DNA of 64,000 nucleotides from Parus major (lineage: Eukaryota; Chordata; Aves; Passeriformes; Paridae), in NCBI RefSeq assembly GCF_001522545.3, contig NC_031796.1, forward strand, positions 2,017,620 through 2,081,619, given 5' to 3'. Under the pieces are notes generated by a model that made no database searches, was not told the DNA's origin, and saw only the letters and a program-made list of their open reading frames with translations. Each line of letters opens with the position of its first letter. The first letter of the stretch is position 1. Positions 50,256-62,929 of this stretch are shown piece by piece. Made by a program: the position numbers and the translations under genes.

Positions 50256-52596
50256 GTTCTCTCTCTAGTGCTTTTCCAGCACTGGGCAAGTCCCCACTTT
50301 CCAGTTTGGGAAGGAGGGTACATACACATGACCATTTTGGTTTTCTTCTTGCTAATTGCCTATTTTAAATGACAGAATGTCTCTGAGACAAGGCCTGCTC
50401 TGAGCCAAGTGCTGTGAGCCTCTGGTCTTAAATATCTCATGGTGCTACAAAATGCAAAGGGAAAATGGTTTCCACTGAGTTTCCTTCCCTTATGGCTTTC
50501 TTGGACTTTTTAAACAGCTCTGCCAGGATTGGGAGGCTTGTTTTTTTCCAGAACTCTTGTAAAGACACAGGAAGAATTTAATTATTGCAGTAGAATGACT
50601 TTTTTTCATGCTTATTTATTTAATGTTTGAATAGCTGAAAATGTCTTCTCAGTGTGTCCATTAAAGACTTCCTGCCTGGAGTGGATGAAGGACCCTGAGC
50701 ATTCACAGGATATAAACCAGATTCAGACTGGAACCCAGCAGTATAAACACATCTTCAGTGCATACAAGAACCCTTAAGTCTTGTAATGTGAAACTTATTC
50801 CAGTTGTGTCTGTGTTTTCTCCTGCAAATAAACCAGAGAGATGGGCCTAAAACATTTTCCTGACACAGACAATTTCTCACCTCATTATTCTATCCTCTTT
50901 TTAATAGATTTATTTTTTTATTAGGATACTTTAAAGAAGTTTATAACTTAATCCAGCTAAATACAGGCGACTTGAAGACACCAAGTAGCCTGACACAAGT
51001 CCATGTTGCCAGGGCTCTTAAGTAAGAGGCCTCATTTTATATTTTGTGCCATTTCTAGGTATAATCATAGAATAGAGTACTGGATGTTTGTATACTTGAA
51101 TGAAGATTGTCTTCTTGGCTCCACTTCTCCCCAGAATCTCCTTTCCAGTTAACTTCAGACAGAAACAACTGTGGATAATTATTATGGAGAGTTATATTTC
51201 TATTTATTGGAAAATAACTTCCAGTCCAGATTCAGGGGTCTGCCCTCCTCATCTAAGAAAAGTGGATGGAGCAATTAAATTATATCTGATATTTTTATTT
51301 TTTTTTCTTGATTGGAAACTGCACAGATTCTCAACAGTTACATCACTTTTCTTGATCATCTCTCATGAAAGAAATAGAGAATGGAAAGTGTTGAAATGTA
51401 GATATACAAAAGCATAGAAATATAGAAATATAGAATTAAAAGTAGATGGAGGTACAAAACTGCTAGGATGTTTGTGGTGAGTGTCGAAAGGAAGAAACTC
51501 CTTTTTTTTTGGGTGTCTTTACAACCATCAACTTAACTGGAGCATTGCTGGGCTAACACTCACCTGGTGATGAATTCCTGGGTATAGGAAATACTTCACA
51601 CGTGGCATTCTGGGTGACAGATTAACCTCAGGTATGAGCATGGGCCATAATAAACTTTCACTGAACTAAAAATTAAAGGCTGTAAGAAAGCATGTCAAGT
51701 CACGTGTCTGTGCCCTGCTCCAAAGCCAGGGATATTCAGCAAGGCTTGAAAAACTGTTTTCTTCTTTAATAAGGAAAGAGAAACACGACTCAAAGCTCTG
51801 TGGTATGAAGTCACCATCCTCTCTGTTACTCACTCCCATTATCTCTTCTGCAATCTGGTCCCAGAGGAGCTTCCAGACAACCCTGGAAGTTTATCCCTGT
51901 CTAAGAGTTATTTAAAAGAATAAAATAACAATTATGGTATAGAGGAAGGGAACGGTGGTGTAAGAGTCTGGTAGTGTATGAAAATCCTTCCTTTGTGCAG
52001 AAAGCAGAACAATGTGGCATTGTGTGTGGGGAGGGTGGGGATGGGGAGCCAACACCTGGACCCGGAGCTGAGGGGAAGCTGCCCCATCATAACTCACAAA
52101 TACAGCCTGAAAGGCAAGAGCCTGAGCCTGAGGTTATTTTACAGCCACACCAGGCAAGTTCCAGTCAGACTGAGCCCTTCTGCTGTAAGCACTGAAAGAA
52201 AGTGGATTTCCTGTCCATCTGTCCAGAGGAGCTGTGCGGGTCCAGCACGCTCAGCCCAGTAACTGAGGCAGACTTGAAGGGGCTCTGCACCCTCCTCAAG
52301 GGAAGGGAATTATCTAAAATTTGAGATAGTGGCTGATCAAACTTAATATAAGCACTGCTAGAGGTGGGGGAAGAAAATAGGGTAATTGAAAAATGGTGTG
52401 TTCTGTAAAATGCCCTGATTTGTTGTGTGTGCTTGTTTCCATGCGTAGGAAATTCTACAGGAAGTAGGATTTGTAAGCTTTGCTCGTGTAAAATCTGTCC
52501 CAGTCAAAATCTCTGGCTGTGAAATATTTGCTTAAGGGCTCTTTTGTTTCCCAGACAGTGTGAACTGGAGGGTTTGGCTCCTTATTCACAGCAAAT

Positions 52597-52705
52597 CCAT
52601 GACATTTTTTACTGTGAGGGTGGTGAGGCCCTGGCACAGGTTGCCCAGAGGAGTTGTGGATGCCCCATCCCTGGACACATTCAAGGCAACATTGGACTGG
52701 CCTGG
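52597..52705 (+). mobile_element. CR1 LINE fragment
   Basis: Sense CR1 blocks 'ggtgaggccctggcacaggt', 'gttgtggatgccccatccct' and 'ggacacattcaaggcaacat' are present. The fragment ends before the diagnostic 3' octamers. Confidence 0.8.
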
Positions 52706-55700
52706 GGATGTCTTTGGAGTTTAATTAGCTCCATTGACTGAAAAAATCACTGGCTTAAAGCTGTAGAATGGCATGGAGCAACTGAGAGGACTCCTAGGAT
52801 ACAGAACCTGTAAAACAAATAAGGGCCTCTGCTCCACTGGCATCTGGCTAGAGAGATAAAGAGTCCATAAAGTCTCTGGCTCTAAGGAAAGCACTTCTCC
52901 TGCTCTGTTTGGAAGAGGCAGCACAGATATAAAGGGCTCCAGCACATATTTTTGTGTTTATCCAGATATCCCTGTTCCCTGTGAGCTGTTTGCACTGGCA
53001 GAAAGTCTCACTGCTCTGCTTGCCTGTGCTTCCTGGGGAATCCCTGCCAGACTTCTCTGATGCCATGGGGTGATTGTGTGCTCAGATTATTTACTGAGAG
53101 TAAGGCATGGAAAACACTGCCAAACATCCCCAGGTAGCTTCCCTCCCTTCTGTGAGGAGAATAGAGCCTGATGTGTATTTCTGAGAAAAATAAGTGCTGG
53201 TCAAAGACTTTGCTCGCAGACCACAGGCCTTCCCTGGAAGATTCTTGGCACCAGAGGTTCAGAGGTCAAATGCTTTGATGTCAGGAGTGAAATGTTCCTT
53301 CTCAAAACACTAAAATCTTAGAGTGAGCAGATGGTTTAATGAAGAAACTGCCTAAGCACAAGACAATCTCACAGGTGACTCATAGCTTATTTCTCAAAAT
53401 TCAGAGCAAGGACTTTTTAGGAGCTGTAATTATGGGTACAGACCGAGATCCCATTGATCAGTTTTTAAGTAAATTAGGATTCATTGTGCTTTCTTGAAAG
53501 GGAAGATTTATTAACCTCTCCTCTGGTTGGTGAGCTGGTTTTGGTTTATGCTAGTAGCCAAGAGCATGAAAGTTTTCATCTCAAAATAAGTTGTTCCTGC
53601 AGGTTGCAAACTTTCTAACCACAGTGGAGAGGAGGTGATGTACAGTATTAAATGGCTTAAGAGGTTACAAGGATAGAGGTAAAAAAGGACTCCTGATTTC
53701 TGTTGGTGATTTCTGTTCCAGAAGAGGGTAGGATATCTGAGCACCAGAGTTCTTCACAAAATACAGTTTTCTTTTGTCTTTGCCAAGAGCCAAACTGAGT
53801 TTAGTCCGAAGTCGAATCAGAAGGCACCAAGGTTCAAGAAGTAAAGCCAAAAACAATTTATTTTCTTAAAGATACAGTAAACTGTAACTTCTTCTCATCT
53901 GTGCATTTTAGCCAACTAGTTTTATGTCACCTAATGAGATTATTAACCTGTTTCTGACATTAGGTTTGTTAACCAAAAGAATGGTGTTCTCTCATTCTCC
54001 ACCCTTATCACTGCTGAAGTAACTGGGATCTGACCATCTCTGTACCACCTTCCATTTAAACATCTACCAAAAGTGTCCCAGGAGGAAGCTGAGGGTATTT
54101 TTTCCTTATCATAAAGACCTGAAGAGACAGGGGTAGGTCTAGCTTGGAGAGAGAACTTGTGTGCCCCTAAATATTATAACTGATCATTTAGTATTTATTA
54201 TACTCACAGAATTTACATGGGTTTACATCCATGCTGTGACTGCAGGTTTGTGGAAGGACCTGTGTTAGAAATCCCTGATGCTGATTTCTTAGTTTGTTGT
54301 TTGTTTTTTTTCTTTTTCATGGGCAGAGGAGTGTTGGCATTTTGTTTTGTGTAACTTTTTTGTTTTGTTGTTTGTGTGTTGTTTTTGAATGAAGTGGATA
54401 AGAGCAAGCAGTGCAGTATGAGAAATCAGACAGTAACCAAACTCACTTCCTCAGTGCTGCTCAAACTGCTCAAGTTTCTTTAGTTTTAAATATTTCTTTT
54501 TAAAAATATTAATTCTTTTAAATTGGTTTTGCATAAATATTTACTCTAAACTGTTGGTTTTTTTTCATCTGTCAGAGTTTGGAACTCTGAAGAATGTATG
54601 TTTTCTCTTAGTAGATACAGTAAGTACAGTAAGCACCTCTTTGAAAAGAATACAGCATCTCTTAAAAAAAAAAGAAGTTGATATTTATCAAATTTGAGGT
54701 CTTTTACAAGTGGAATTACCACTAACAACTTTATAAACATAGAATCCAGATATACAAATTCATACCCAGCATATCTACAGTTCACAACAGCAGTGCATCA
54801 GAGGAAGGCTGTAGCTGCAATTAATGGTTACATTTGAAATATTTAAACCAAAGTTTCAGCATTCTCAATAGTCATGATGTGGTACACTAGTGTAAAATTC
54901 TGCTTAAAATATGGCATTAAACAAAAAAGATGCAAGAAATGCGAGCAGGCACTATGCTTTTCTAAATCATCATAATTTTATACACTACAAGTTCTGGTTG
55001 AAAGCAGGGATAATTTAAAGTGATAATGTTCTTAGGTGTTCTTAAGACTTCTGGTGGTGCTGTGGCAGTTTATTGGAAAAACTTGAAACCAAAATAACAA
55101 TATTTTAGCTGTTGTGTTGAGAGTTCAATCTCTGCTGTGCCTGCTGGGACATTTGGTAATGACTGTTTTGAAAAAATATTTGAAACTGAGATCTAGCAAT
55201 TTAATTTCAGTTTTACATTAAGCCTGGATGAAATCTCCCTCTGCAAATTGCTGCCATCAACAAGGCACCTACCTTTTCGGACTGTCAGTGTGAAAGCCAT
55301 CTCTTCTAAAACTGGTGAGTTGACTTCTGTGTGTGTTTTTAGTCTCACATTTTATTTTGTAATCTTATTGCCTAATTATATAGGTGTTCAACTCATTTTG
55401 CAAGAAAAACCAGTGACTATCAAAGTATTTATTTCTCTCCAAGAAGGGCACAGGAAGATGTGCATTGTCAAGTCCAAATGCAGAATGAATAGGTGTGACC
55501 AGGGAAATAGGTGTGACCCCTGGATGAGAATACAGCTTCATATGCTGACTAACAGTCTGGATTTTCTGGTGAGAGTCTCTGTTTTCTATTTGGTGTTTGT
55601 TGTTTTTTTCTGTAGACACATCTGTGATAGTAAGTTTGAGAGACAAAAATCAAAATCATGCTCTCCCTTGGCTTTTTCCCCCCTGTGCTCTTTAATTGCC

Positions 55701-55852
55701 TCAGTAACCTCAAGCATCCTGCACCTTTTAAAGACTATGAGCTACAGGACTGGGGCAGGCAGGGTGATCTCATTGTGGAGCTGATTCTAAGCAGTTGTAC
55801 CCACATTCCAATCAATGACTTTCTCCAAACTCCTCTCCCATTGCTGCAGGGA

Positions 55853-58800
55853 CTACTCAGAGCTGGGGGAGGCAGCAGAGTCCACATCCTCTGTGTCATG
55901 TTCGTGTGGGGGCACTGCTTGCCCACCTTTAACACGTTTCCACTTCATTCTTCTGTTTTGAAACCATACTTTGACCTGGGTGATAAAAAGAAAATAATTA
56001 CTTGTTGCCTCAACCTGAGCTGTATAAGCAGAGCTATGCATAAGTGTGTAGAGAGATGATTTGTGGAATTCTAGAAGAAAAGGTGAACAGAGCCTCACAG
56101 GTTTGACTAATCCTTTATGGAACAATTCTTTCTAAAATGCTCCACACAGATGTTCCTCTGAAACCCTCAAAGATAGTACAAGTGCTTTGCCTAGAATCTA
56201 TCTTCATGTCAAATAAGGCACAGTGCCTCTCATATATTTTTAACATCTAGGCCATTCAATCTAATGCTTTAGGATTTTTAATTTGCCTCACATAATTACA
56301 TAATTGTTCTGCTGTCCACTTAGCCTTGATAAGGAAACCTGGACAATGAGATGACAATGAGAGAACAGAAATACCTCTCTCCACAAAACTCTGTATAATT
56401 GTCTTTCTTTATCATCTCAAAATACCACCTGACTCAGGAAGGGTATCAAACATTCATTTGAATAATTTCCTCTAAGTCAAAGGTGATATCCATAGCCCAT
56501 ATGTAAACTTTGATATATCAATATGTACCAATGAATGGTGATAAACAAGAACTCAGTAGAGACCAATTATTACCAAGTCTATCTTTAGTTTAGAGAAACA
56601 TAATTAAATTTATTAACTACTTACAAAAATGTGTAACAAAGGTGTCTGAAAGAATGTGGAGGCTTTGTTTTAAAATACCTTTGTGCCATTGCAAAAGCAG
56701 ACTCTTGAGTAACATATCTGGTTTTTAGCATTAGGGAGAAGTTGTGGGGGAGGAAGAAGGAGCTGGGGAGACAAGGGTTTGGAAAGTACTTGTCTTTCGG
56801 TGAGATCCAGGTTCACAGCTATCTCGTATCTCCTGAGCCTTGTCAAGTAGTTGTGGTGGGCAAATTCAGCTTCCAGCTCCCGCAGCTGCTCCTTAGTGAA
56901 AGCTGTCCTTTCCTTCCGTGATCTGCTGCTGCTTTCTGCCTTATTGCTTGAGTTCTGGTTCTCTAGGAGGCAAGCACACTTGTGTAATTGCTGTGTGTGA
57001 ACATGTGCAGTTGCAGAGATCTAAACAACTCCTTGAAGTGCTCAGTGGAAGCTTTAAGATGTTTTGCTTTATGCCCCCTCGAGCTCAGCATGACTGAGTG
57101 GTGTTGCCAGCCTTGGTTTTGAGAGGACAGAGGTGGGACAGCTCAGTCAGGATGGGGAGTGTTGTCAGAATTGCCTGGGTCTGCACAGTCACAGAACAGG
57201 AGCTGTGGGAAAGAAGCTCTCATTCCTTGCTGCCATTGCATCGAAAGAGTTTCCTTCCCCACATTATAATTTTTATTCCTTATATACATTTTTTCATCCT
57301 CCCCTGATCTACCATGCAGCAGGCAGCCAAGAACATGCAGCATGCAGGATGTTAGGAGTGTTTGGTGCCCAGCTTTGGTGCAGGACATAAGAACAAATCA
57401 CTCAGTGAGCACCCTCAGCTGTGGTGCATGGCCTGGAAATACTGGGGATGTAAGGCAGTAAAACAACAAAACAGAGAAACTGGTTTTTACCCAGGCCCAC
57501 CTCGAACACTCTTGTGTTTTAATAACAGAGTGGATAATTCCACATCCCAGGACTTTCAGTTCTGTGTGTACATTACTTTTTCTAATCCTTGCTAAATGAA
57601 AACTACAAGCAGATCTGGTGTCTGTGTACATGACTGGCCTCAGTATCATCCTTGTCATTGTGATGTCCTGAAAAACCTGTTTGCTATTTGTGTACATTTC
57701 TGCAATTCAGTCAAGAGTCTTATTTCAAGGCCAAATTTCAAGCCATAGCCAAAGTGATGCTGTACCAATTATGATAAAAAGCAAACTTAAACTGACTTTG
57801 CCTGAGACTATGGCAACCCTTTTTCATTTTTTTCAATCCTTTCTTTTTTTCTTCTTCTTTTCCTTTCTTTTTATTATTTTTTGGTTTTTTTTCCTCCTGT
57901 GTATTTAAAGTTGGTGCTCAAAGAATCTCCAAGCAGTGCAAAGAAAAATGCATTTCCTTTAGTGAGCAAAGTCCAAACTGCCAGTGTTTCAGGGACTCAG
58001 TTTTATGAGTTCCTTGATGCTTTCTCCCCTCTTGCTCCTCTTGCTAGATTCCCTGAACTAAACATGCCAGCAGTATTTTTGTTATGCTGAGAATTAGTAA
58101 GTTAATTTTTGTGTGTAACCAGTAGGCAATGGAGTTCTGTGTGTCCTAGTGTAATATTTCTACCCAGAAATGATCAGCAAAATGGTAACAATTTTGCCTA
58201 AACATGTTTTTTTCAGTATAAATGAACTTAAATTCTACAAATGTCTGCAAAAGCTAGAAATCAATCAATTAATATTTTTATCCATGATGTGCAGCTTCAT
58301 CTTCTGGGTGTCATTTTGGTGGCCAAAGTAGTAAAACTGGAGAAATCTGTGAGGTGTGACTGTGGACTTGGGTGGCTGAGCTGACCTGATCTCTGGCCAT
58401 CAGAAGTGGAACTTTCCATTCCAAGGGAATCAGTCTGGTTTGTTCCATACTGGTTTTGCTGCTTCAGAACTCCACAAATAAAGATGGGGAATGTGCAGGA
58501 ACAAAATTCCAGAAGTTTCTCCCCATGACTTTGCCCTCAGTTTAACAATCCCCTTTGTTCTCATCCCTTGCAGCACAGACACGCTATCACATTTCCCAGG
58601 GGCTCACAAGTGTGATTTGGGAGGGAGCAGTGGGGAATCAGGATTTGAAGTGTGGATCTGTTGCTGGGAACTTTGCCACCAGTCCCTGGGCATCCCCTGG
58701 GGTCTGTGCTGCCCTCACAGACTCGTGGAGGCTGCAGCAGCTCTCCAATGCCTTCAGCACATGGCAGAAATGATAAACAAGTAGCTAAAACAAAGTACAC

Positions 58801-61340
58801 AGGAGTTCATCACAGCCCTGTGGGGAGGATTCCCTTTCCAAGGGGCAGTTTCACCCGTCTGCATCTCCAAAGGACAACAGCAGTAATTTAAAATGGGAAT
58901 TTGGATATTTCTGGGAGCAGAGTAGGATGTACAGCTTGGAATCTCTCATGCACACTGCATGCCACAGGGTATTGTCAAGAGACAATGCTTGAGGTTCTGT
59001 GAGAGTCCAGAAGTGGAAATGTGGCCCAGCTGCTGCAGTTTTGACAACAGAATGTGAGAAATGACAAATGTGTGAAAGGACAAATCATCTTGGGCAGGTT
59101 TTTCCTACTGTACTGCCAGTTTAAAAAGAAGAAAGGAGACTAAGGAGAGTTCAGGAAGTTCAGGGAAGGAAGAGGGAAGTTTGGGAAGNNNNNNNNNNNN
59201 NNNNNNNNNNNNNNNNNNNNNNNNNNNNNNNNNNNNNNNNNNNNNNNNNNNNNNNNNNNNNNNNNNNNNNNNNNNNNNNNNNNNNNNNNNNNNNNNNNNN
59301 NNNNNNNNNNNNNNNNNNNNNNNNNNNNNNNNNNNNNNNNNNNNNNNNNNNNNNNNNNNNNNNNNNNNNNNNNNNNNNNNNNNNNNNNNNNNNNNNNNNN
59401 NNNNNNNNNNNNNNNNNNNNNNNNNNNNNNNNNNNNNNNNNNNNNNNNNNNNNNNNNNNNNNNNNNNNNNNNNGAAGGGAAGGGAAGGGAAGGGAAGGGA
59501 AGGGAAGGGAAGGGAAGGGAAGGGAAGGGAAGGGAAGGGAAAAAAGATGCTGCTTAGGAATCAAAGGCAGATGTGTGTCTCCCCAAGGAGTGTGTCTCCT
59601 TCCAGGATCCCAACCAGCTTCAGTGCTGGATTGAATTTAACAGCTGCCTCTCCCCAGGGCTGCAGTGCTCACTAAAGACCTCTCAGGGATGTTGTTGCTT
59701 ACAGCTCCCTGAAATGAAGAGTGTAGGGGACAGCAGCAGGTATGAAAAGAAAATGCAAAGTAGTAAGAGAGAATAAAGGCACCTTTTTCTTCTTGAAACA
59801 GGGAGATGTGCTTTGGAATCAGTCTCTTTAAGGATAAAGATATCCCTCTAATGTGAATAAGCTGAAATCTGCTGTTTACCTGTGACTAGCTGATGTTTTA
59901 ATGAAAGTGTTGCTCACTTTTTAAATAATTACTTTATTTAAACTTCTTTGCATTTGATAAAATTTTGCCTTAACATCCTTTTTCAGTATAAATGAACTTA
60001 AATTCTATAAATGTCTGCAAAGCCTAGAAGTCAATCAATTAATATTTTTATCCATGCATCTTCTGCCTGTGAAATGGGGCTACTGGAAAATATTCTCCAC
60101 TTGGGAGCAGGGCTGTGGGAAAAAATTACACTGTAGCTTGTATGCTTGAATGCTATGGCATCTTAAATTTTAACAGCTTCCTTAAGAAAAAACAATTTTA
60201 TGCATATTTCACAGATCTGGATCTGAGATATCAGCAAGTTAGAGTTTGTATAACTATGAAATTATTGATATTTACACTGTAGAAAGAATGTGTTTTGCTA
60301 GCCAGGATGACACCATGAAAACCATATACATTTTCTGCATTTTTGGACATTGTACTGATAGGCAAGCTTTTAGCACCTCCTGTTTTGAGGTTAAAATATT
60401 TAACATTTAGTGCAACCAAATAGAATTTATATTTAAAGGAAGACCTTGCCTCTTGTACTTCTTCCCATAAAATGAGATGTCAAATTCCTAGTATGACATC
60501 TCCAACTACCACAGGCAGCTCAAGATGAGGGATCTTTGCTCTCTGCCATTCTCTCTTGCACAGACAAATGGCAGGTGTGAATGTATAATTCCACATCCCA
60601 GGACTTTCAGTTCTGTGTGTACATGCCATGTGATTCCTGTTCAGTGACAGCAAATTGTGCTGGTGAGTGAAATGCCTAGTTCAGCACCCAAGATCTGCAG
60701 GAGTGAAATACAAAGACCAGAATAAGAATGAGACAGTTAGTTACAGTGATGTTACTGTCTAAAGTTGCCCCGGTCAAGTATTATGAAATTTTTGCTCATC
60801 AGCTTTCTTTCTTAACTCCCAGTCTCACCAGGTGTTCTCATTCCATCTCCTGCACTCTATCACAACCCTGATTTCACATCACCTACCTGAGCTTTCCTTT
60901 TTCCTTTTGGGTGGCTTTTTCTCACAGTCACTTGTAGGATTTGCTGGTGCCTCATCATCTTCATCCTCACCCACAGCCCCACTCACAAGGCTGGGGCTGC
61001 TGCTCTCTGACTCTCCAGAAGCCAAGGCCAGTCCTGGATTTATTCCTCTTCTGGCCTCAGTTGCTGCCAGGTGCCAGTCAGAGTGCTGGAATGAGGGGTG
61101 CTGCTCCACAAGTGCCCGCTCCTCCTGTGGAAAGCTGTGGGGAGCTGTCACCAGGCAGGAGGCTGAGAAATCGGAGTAAGCAGCAAAATCTGATTTTTGC
61201 TGGAAGGAGAATGGTGCTGCTGCTGAATAGTGGCTGAGCCCTGGAGCTGTGCTCAGGTCGGTGGGGGAGCTCCTCACACACCCCCAGAGCAGGGTGGGAG
61301 GCTGTGGGCTGCGCATGCAGCTGCTGCTGCTGGGATCCAT
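55853..61340 (-). CDS. MEOX1: MEOX1 homeobox transcription factor, complete
   Basis: MEOX1 is a mesodermal homeodomain factor needed for somite and sclerotome patterning. Exons in transcript order: 61340-60887, 56962-56790, 55975-55853; 750 nt, 249 residues (human 254), phases consistent. The N-terminus [15 protein letters not shown] and the block FSASCL...PHSFPQEE match the family. The homeodomain spans about 166-225 and is split after NLDLTERQ: exon 2 gives [19 protein letters not shown] and the [13 protein letters not shown] helix, exon 3 gives the recognition helix [16 protein letters not shown], with the invariant W48, F49, N51 and R53 present. A KKPPKRKK basic stretch near the end of exon 1 may act in nuclear import. 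The C-terminus ends SAASPSSE as in mammals. The exon 2 donor (CAA|GTACTT) is weak. Intron 1 (56963-60886) holds an assembly gap; neither exon is affected. Confidence 0.97.
57534..57573 (+). repeat. Exact 40-bp direct duplication in MEOX1 intron 1, copy A
   Basis: Forty bases identical to 60585-60624, same orientation, 3051 bp apart. The flanks are unrelated, and no tandem or transposon signature is visible. Confidence 0.9.
57818..57899 (+). repeat. T/C-rich low-complexity tract
   Basis: About 80 bp that is almost entirely pyrimidine, with long T runs. It lies in MEOX1 intron 1. Confidence 0.8.
58211..58286 (+). repeat. 76-bp direct duplication in MEOX1 intron 1, copy B
   Basis: Differs from 59981-60056 at four of 76 positions (about 95% identical), same orientation, 1770 bp apart. 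It includes TCAATCAATTAATA, which holds TAAT/ATTA homeodomain core sites and a TCAATCAA PBX-like site. Confidence 0.9.
59189..59473. other. Assembly gap (285 N)
   Basis: A run of N inside MEOX1 intron 1, preceded by GGGAAG-rich sequence and followed by a GGGAA repeat. The gap most likely reflects an unassembled GGGAA array; its true length is unknown. Confidence 0.95.
59474..59540 (+). repeat. GGGAA pentanucleotide repeat at the gap edge
   Basis: About 13 uninterrupted GGGAA units running out of the assembly gap. Purine on one strand only. Confidence 0.95.
59981..60056 (+). repeat. 76-bp direct duplication in MEOX1 intron 1, copy B'
   Basis: Partner of 58211-58286; a short CATCTTCTG block shared beyond the right edge, after a 12-13 bp offset, suggests the original duplication was somewhat longer. 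Confidence 0.9.
60585..60624 (+). repeat. Exact 40-bp direct duplication in MEOX1 intron 1, copy A'
   Basis: Partner of 57534-57573 with no mismatch. It lies about 260 bp from the 5' end of the intron, near MEOX1 exon 1. Confidence 0.9.
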
Positions 61341-61727
61341 CTGCTTCCAGTCCTGTCCACACCTCAGTGCTCCTGGCTGGTGACAGCTCAGCCTTCAAAA
61401 GCAGAAGAAAGAGGGAAACTCTTCCAAATTTTACAGAATAGATCTCCTCCCTAAACAACAGTTTGCTTGTGGGTTTGATGCTGTTGCAGGTTTGCTACTT
61501 CAGGAACTCTAGTTCTAAAGGTCTTCATTGCCCTGACTGGAGCTACCAGATTTCTGCAGGGATTGCCATGAGTTGCTTCCCTGTGAAGTGCTGGGCATGA
61601 GTGAAACACTTTTTAAATACTGTGCTGGGGAGACAGTGACAAGTTTGTGAAGTGAAATGTGAGTGAGGGGAGGGAGGGGTTAACACACATACCCTCAGCC
61701 CCTCCAACCAAAGCAAAGCAGGCAGCT

Positions 61728-61752
61728 ATTAATCATCTGAAACCTTATATGC
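61728..61752 (-). promoter_or_regulatory. Candidate MEOX1 core promoter: TATA-like and PBX/HOX-like sites
   Basis: On the - strand, CATATAAGG (about 61744-61751) is followed by TGATTAAT (61735-61728), the latter resembling a composite PBX/HOX site. The TATA-like motif lies about 400 bp upstream of the ATG, which would allow a 5' UTR of about 370 nt. The assignment is inference. Confidence 0.4.
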
Positions 61753-62831
61753 ACATCTAATGGGATTTGCAGATGGAGCCTTTTAAAGAAACAATGTCTG
61801 TATTTTTTTTTTTTTAAGGGAAAGAGCAGCGCACAAAAAAGTCTTTAATGTTTCCTTGTAACACTATGAAGTTATTTTTATTGCACTGTTAACAAAATTC
61901 TCCATCTTGGGTTTAGAAAAAGCCCTAAAACAGGATTCAATAGATACCAGATTCAAGAACTAAAGTGGGAAATAGAAGTAAGAAAGAACTCCACTAATTA
62001 TGTATAATTTAATGCCCAATCCTAAGGTTAAAAAAAAATTATTCAACCTGGTTTGTACACACATGCAAGGCTTTGAATGATGTTTGATTGTTTAGTTAGA
62101 TTTGTAACACATGTATTTGCTGAGAGTTGGAGTTTGCTGCCAGTGACAGTTATTCTTTCTATATTCTACTTTCTAGGGAATTTTCAACACACCCTCCTGC
62201 AAGGAACTCTCCTGATTTTATACCAATGAAAGACATTGTTAATCTTTTGTTGAACATTTTATAGTTTTTCCTAACAGAAAGCAGATTTTTTAGACCCTAG
62301 AGCCATCCCAGCAGAGAAGACATTAACAGGGAATCTGTTCTCAATCCCTTTTTGTATGGCAGCTGAGAATGCCCCCAAACCCTTCTATGCAACTCCTCTC
62401 AAGGTTGTTCTCCATATTTTTAATGACAATTTATATGTGTACGTGTTCCATGTTTCCAGAATCTGCTTACAACCATTTCAAATGTCCCCCAGGCCTTGCT
62501 CCACGTTGTGTGTGCCTCCTTCCCTTCTCCCACCACTGCTGCTGGGTTTTCTCAGGAGCACAGAGATTTAACAGATGTGAGGTCTTCATTTTTCACAGGA
62601 GCTGAAGTGATATGTTATTTTGGGTTTTGTATAGTTCAGAATTGTAAAATTTCATGGAATCTGGGTGAGGTGGGGAATATATTTATCCTGTTATATCTGT
62701 TGGTTTTTAGAACTTGGCCTTTTCCAGGAAATCAAATTATTTTAGTTTAGATCCTTCTGAAAAAGAACATTGAATTCCTTTCTATCACAGGAATCTATTT
62801 TTTCATGCAGAATAGTCAATATCTGATAGCT
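61753..62831. other. MEOX1 upstream region
   Basis: AT-rich non-coding sequence. No gene, RNA gene or recognisable transposon was seen. Confidence 0.55.
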
Positions 62832-62929
62832 AATTCATTCTCTAGGAAGAACTCACCTAAATACTTAAATCTGTTGCTCTAATTCATTCTCTAGGAAGAA
62901 CTCACCTAAATACTTAAATCTGTTGCTCT
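62832..62929 (+). repeat. Exact 49-bp tandem duplication
   Basis: Two perfect adjacent copies, 62832-62880 and 62881-62929, in the MEOX1 upstream region. Perfect identity implies recent origin or an assembly duplication. Confidence 0.95.

Larger units (their letters stand above)
36970..55852. other. ETV4-MEOX1 intergenic region
   Basis: About 19 kb, mostly AT-rich, between the ETV4 promoter and the MEOX1 3' end. Frames in it are short and unfamiliar, and I recognise no coding exon. It contains the CR1 and LTR-like fragments and simple repeats listed separately. The MEOX1 3' UTR must extend down from 55852; its end was not determined. Distal enhancers of MEOX1 or ETV4 could lie here but nothing in the sequence alone proves it. 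Confidence 0.6.

Noticed and set aside
55248..55784. 178-codon frame on the + strand next to MEOX1 exon 3
   Set aside because: No recognisable domain; intergenic or 3' UTR sequence with an accidental open frame.
60832..61454. + strand frames opposite MEOX1 exon 1
   Set aside because: Shadows of the real - strand coding exon.
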